Below, piece after piece: positions 60,437 to 64,000 of a DNA stretch of 64,000 nucleotides. The stretch comes from Adenanthera pavonina (lineage: Eukaryota; Streptophyta; Magnoliopsida; Fabales; Fabaceae): the NCBI GenBank assembly GCA_026686845.1, contig JAIVEN010000012.1, positions 14,448,501-14,512,500 of the forward strand, in the 5' to 3' direction. Made by a program: the position numbers and the translations under genes. The notes beneath the pieces were generated by a model. The model worked only from the letters and a program-made list of their open reading frames with translations. It had not been told where the DNA came from and did no database searches. Positions within the stretch are counted from its first letter, which is position 1. The number at the start of each line of letters is the position of its first letter.

Positions 60437-60448
60437 TGGTATCAGAGC
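60437..60448 (+). promoter_or_regulatory. Primer-binding site (initiator Met tRNA), intact
   Basis: TGGTATCAGAGC lies two bases after the LTR 3' end, with no mismatch. Confidence 0.95.
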
Positions 60449-60489
60449 CCGGATTCCCATTCAAAGGAACTCACAGTCCGAGAATTAAG

Positions 60490-62220
60490 ATGACTGGCTT
60501 TGGAGAGAGTATACTTCCTGAAGGGAACAATACTAACAGACCACCAGGCTTCAGTGGAGAGCATTATGGGTACTGGAAGATGAGGATGTAGATCTACCTC
60601 CAATCAATTGATCTTGACATCTGGTCAGTCATTGAAAAAGGAGATTTCATCCCTATGGCTCTAATAGAAGATGGAGGACACAAAGAGAAATTGGAAGCAG
60701 AATGGAATGATGAGGACAGAAGGAGAGTCCTACTGAATTTCAAAGCAAAGCATTGTTTAGTCAGCGCCCTAAACCAAGATGAATTCTACAGAGTCTCGCA
60801 ATGCACCACTGCAAAAGGAATGTGGGATACTCTGCAGATTGCTCATGAAGGAACATCTGGAGTCAGGGAGAACAGATTGAACACGTGCATTCGAGAGTAT
60901 GAAAGCTTTAGAATGGCTGAAGGAGAAACTGTAAAGGAGCTCCAAAAGAGATTCACCCTCATTGTGAATCAACTCAAAAGCCTGGGAAAGGAATACACTC
61001 AGTCTGAGAAAGTAAGAAAGATACTCAAAGCTCTCCCTCTGGAATGGCAGCCCAAGGTGACAGCAATAGAAGAAGCCAGAGGAGAATCAATGGCTTCTGT
61101 CACAGCTCTCTTCGGCAGCCTTGAGGAATATGAAGGAAAAATCAAAGCACTCAAGGAAGCTGGGCTGGACAGAAAGAAGAAAGGCCTTGCCCTCATAGCT
61201 GCTGATGAAAAGGAAGAAGAATCTGATGAAGGAGATGAGCTGGATGAGGAAACTCTGGCTATGATGGTCAGAAAATTTGGAAGATTCTACAGCAAAAAGA
61301 AGAACAAGAGATTCTTCAAGAAAGGAGCTGCTGGAGAAAGCAAGAAAGAGACAAAAGAACCTGTGACTTGCTATGAGTGCAAGAAGCAGGGACACATAAA
61401 GTGGGACTGCCCCCAATTCATCAAGAAACAAGAAAAGGAAAAGAAAGCTACTGACAAAGGAAAGAAGAAGAAGGCCTACATCTCATCTATATAGGGCAAC
61501 AGCTCAGATGAGGATGAGATTGACAACATTTGCCTGATGGCACTTGCTTCTGAAGAAGCCACACCCTCATACAGCAGTGATCAGGAAGAAGAGGTATATG
61601 AATCTGAACCTTCCTATTCTGAATTACTGGATGCATTTCATGAGCTTCATGATGAATTCATTAAAGTTACTAAAGAACTGAAATTAGCAAGGAAAAAGAT
61701 AAGTAAGCTGTACTTCATGCACTAAACTTAAGCAAACTAATGATTATTTAGTTAAAAGCATGTCTAGGCTCACTAGAGGTAAAGATATGTTGTTTGCATT
61801 GATGGGGAGCCAAATAATATCACAAGGAAAAACTGGTCTTGGCTATGATCCATGTTCTGTCAAGGAAAAGATTAAGAAGAAAAATCAGAATGTATATATG
61901 AGACATTTTGTGCATGCTGAGAACAATAAAAAGAAAAATGATGCATCACCTCACATTGAAACATATGATTAACCAAGGCATGCTAGACAAAAGTATTATC
62001 TGCATTGTTTTCTTCCTACTTCTCAATCTAGCAGTCCTTTCACTACCTGTCATTTCTGTAACAAAAAGGGACATATTTCTAGTTCTTGTGCTTTGAAGAA
62101 AAATGGACTTGGCAGGAAAGTTGAATGGGTTCCCAAAGTTGCATCTGTATCTAGGGAAATACCTACTGACTGAAAAAGGACCCAAGCAAGTTTGGGTACC
62201 TAAAAGGAAAACATAAACTT
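60490..62220 (+). pseudogene. SIRE-like gag, lightly damaged
   Basis: ATG at 60,490 (MTGFGESILPEGNNTNRPP). An in-frame TAG at 60,589 replaces Gln (the older copy has CAA there). The frame is then open from 60,592 to 61,491 with the gag core, a CCHC knuckle CYECKKQGHIKWDC at 61,369-61,410, and a Lys-rich tail. TAG at 61,492 sits where Trp is likely (TATAGGGC). The frame continues GNSSDEDEIDNICLMALASEE with an acidic, coiled-coil-like segment to about 61,710. A one-base frameshift near 61,707 moves reading to another frame (CTKLKQTNDYL, MSRLTRGKDMLFALMGSQ). A second knuckle, CHFCNKKGHISSSC, lies at 62,048-62,089 and QVWVPK near 62,190. Gag would assemble the particle. Confidence 0.9.
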
Positions 62221-62224
62221 TGTT

Positions 62225-64000
62225 TTGCAGGTCTGTCTCAAAGCTAAGAAAAGCAACAAATGGTATATGGACAGTGCCTGCTCAAGTCATATGACTGGTG
62301 ATAAGGAGAAGTTCATCACTCTTAAAGACAAGAAAGGAGGAAAGGTGACCTTTGGAGGTGATCAATACGGCAAAATTGATGGTATTGGCATTGTGGGCAA
62401 AAATCCAGAAACATCCATTGAAGATGTGTTGTTTGTAATTGGCCTCAACCACAATTTGCTGAGCGTGAGTCAGACCTGTGACAGAGGAAACTGGGTGCTG
62501 TTTGACTCAAAGTTTTGCCTGGTCATCAGAAAAAGTGATCACAAAGTAATCCTCAAAGCTCAAAGGGATGGTAACTGTTATACTATTGACCTTGATGAAC
62601 TTCCTCCATTGGATTCTGTATGTTTAATCAGTCAGGATAATGATAGTTGGTTATGGCATAGGAGATTAGCTCATGTTAACATGAATCAATTGTCTAAACT
62701 GATTAAAAATGAGCTAGTAACTGGTCTACCAAAAATATCTTTTGAAAAGGATAAAGAATGTGATGCATGCTTAAGAGGAAAACAAACTAAATCATCCTTC
62801 AAATCTAAAAATGTAGTTACCACAACAAGACCACTTGAATTGTTGCATATGGACTTAATTGGACTATCCAGGGTGAAAAGTCTTGGTGGTAATCTGTATG
62901 TGCTTGTAATTGTAGATGATTATTCCAGATTCACTTGGACATTGTTTCGTTCCTCTAAAAGTGATACCTTTGATGCATTTGTAACCTTGGCTAAGAAAGT
63001 GCAAAATGAGAAAGGTATTTCTATTGTGTCTATCAGGTCAGACCATAGAGGAGAATTTGAAAATGCATACTTCCTGGAGTACTGCAATGAGCATGGGATT
63101 GACCACAACTTCTCAGCACCAAGAACTCCTCAACAAAATGGAGTGGTGGAAAGAAAGAACAGAACCATTGGAGAGATGGCAAGAGCTATGCTGAATGAGA
63201 AGGAACTCTCTTAAGTGTTCTGGGCTAATGTAGTGAATACAGCAAGTTACATCATAAACAGAGCCTACATCAGACCAATCCTTGGGAAGACTCCATATGA
63301 GTTGTACAAGGGAAGAAAGCCAAATCTGTCACAACTCCATGTGTTCGGATGCAAATGCTTCATTCACAACAATGGGAAAGAAAATCTGGGTAAGTTTGAT
63401 ACCAAATCCGATGAAGGTATATTTTTGGGCTATTCAAGTAGGAGTAAGGCTTATAGGGTTTATAATAAAAGATCAAATATAGTAGAAGAATCAGTGCATG
63501 TGGTTTTCATTGAAAATGAAACTGTTTCAAAACATGTTACCAATAAGGATGATCTTACTTTCAATTTTGAAAAACTGGGAATTTCTGACAAAAGTAAAAC
63601 TGAACCTCCAAAGATATCCGAATCTGTTGACACAGAGGAAGATATCCAGGAGCAAGAGCTTGATGAAGAAAATAATGAAGAAACAACTCAAGAACTCCCT
63701 AGAGCTTGGAGATATCAAAGGAATCACCCTGTTGATCAAGTAATAGGGAATGTTCAAGAGAAAGTCAAAACCAGAAAACAGTTAAGGGATCAAATGCTCA
63801 ACTGTGCTTTCATTTCTGAAATTGAACCCAAATGTGCTGAAGAAGCCTTAACTGATGAATCCTGGATTATGGCTATGCAAGAAGAATTAAATCAATTTGA
63901 AAGAAATAAAGTTTGGGATTTAGTGCCCAGACCCAAAAATCATTCTGTTATTGGTACTAAATGGGTTTTCAGAAACAAACTTGATGAATCTGGAACAATA
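62225..64000 (+). pseudogene. SIRE-like pol: protease, integrase and start of RT (partial)
   Basis: Protease is at about 62,261-62,470 with the active-site motif WYMDSACSSHMTG. The GAG-pre-integrase domain is at ~62,645-62,800 (WHRRLAHVNMNQLSKL, CDACLRGKQTKSSF). The integrase core follows with Asp in LHMDLIG, Asp in IRSDHRGEF (usual IRSDHGGEF) and Glu in NGVVERKNRT. A single TAA at 63,212-63,214 interrupts it. From 63,215 to the window edge (64,000) the same frame is open with no stop: WANVVNTASYIINRA, LHVFGCKCFIHN, GIFLGYSSRSKAYRVYN, then the SIRE linker with QEELNQFERNKVWDLVPRP and TKWVFRNKLDESGTI, which begins RT. Apart from that stop it could be functional. Confidence 0.92.

Larger units (their letters stand above)
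58574..64000 (+). mobile_element. SIRE-like Copia element, running off the right edge
   Basis: LTR, perfect PBS, gag with a CCHC knuckle, a second knuckle, protease, integrase and the beginning of RT, in Copia order (integrase before RT). The two zinc knuckles, the acidic SDEDEIDNICLMA segment, the QVWVPK phrase and the pol linker (MQEELNQFERNKVWDLVPRP) point to the SIRE/Sirevirus lineage. It has only a handful of stops and frameshifts over 3.5 kb of coding sequence and is the youngest element here. The remaining RT, RNase H and 3' LTR lie outside. Confidence 0.95.

Overview
This window is plant nuclear DNA, almost certainly from an angiosperm and probably a dicot. The evidence is the AT-rich, gene-poor sequence, the retrotransposon lineages present (a SIRE/Sirevirus-like Copia, an Angela/BARE-like Copia and a Tekay/Del-like Gypsy chromovirus), the Mutator-like, CACTA and MITE DNA transposons, and a relic of a plant-type GDSL esterase/lipase gene with its introns. 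I see no intact host gene. Nearly all the coding signal is decayed transposon protein. I cannot name the species.

Layout. 1-3836 is a Gypsy LTR (family A) carrying a reverse-oriented SIRE-like solo LTR (TSD ATTGT); it abuts a decayed MULE transposase on the minus strand (3837-5102). 5.1-12.9 kb is AT-rich intergenic sequence with probable MITEs, a hAT-like remnant, two tRNA-like SINE heads, a CA/CG-type microsatellite and a degenerate ~100-bp tandem repeat. 12.9-15.86 kb holds two diverged Gypsy LTRs on the minus strand. 15,864-~24,510 is a truncated SIRE-like element whose gag is split by an Angela-like element (17,763-24,020, TSD CCTAC). Immediately after it, ~24,620-25,300 holds three exons of a broken GDSL esterase gene (minus strand). 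25.3-28.6 kb is unassigned apart from a CACTA end near 28,346.

28,580-31,633 is a Gypsy family-B LTR interrupted by a SIRE-like LTR (31,634-~32,765, minus). Two family-C LTRs lie head to head at ~32,766-36,335 (minus) and 36,464-39,393 (plus). A decayed stretch follows, then a third family-C LTR piece split by a non-autonomous CACTA element (42,957-44,538, TSD ATA), then more CACTA ends (44,974 and 45,358). 46,474-~58,148 is a nearly complete but dead Tekay-like Gypsy element with gag, protease, RT, RNase H, integrase and a chromodomain-like tail. Its protease is split by a SIRE-related solo LTR (50,472-53,032, TSD TGGTT). Its 3' LTR is truncated and partly duplicated, and runs into the 3' tail of a SIRE-like element. 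A SIRE LTR (58,574-60,434) follows, and then the gag-pol of a relatively young SIRE-like element that runs off the right edge.

The region is a layered nest: DNA transposons and Gypsy elements are the older layers, SIRE-like and Angela-like Copia elements the younger ones. No pathway or operon is visible. The points most worth following up are the palindromic and 198-bp repeat array in the SIRE LTR, the PPT-LTR-PBS arrangement that implies two SIRE units sharing one LTR, the scrambled Gypsy/SIRE junction at 57.9-58.4 kb, the GDSL gene relic, and the head-to-head LTR pair.
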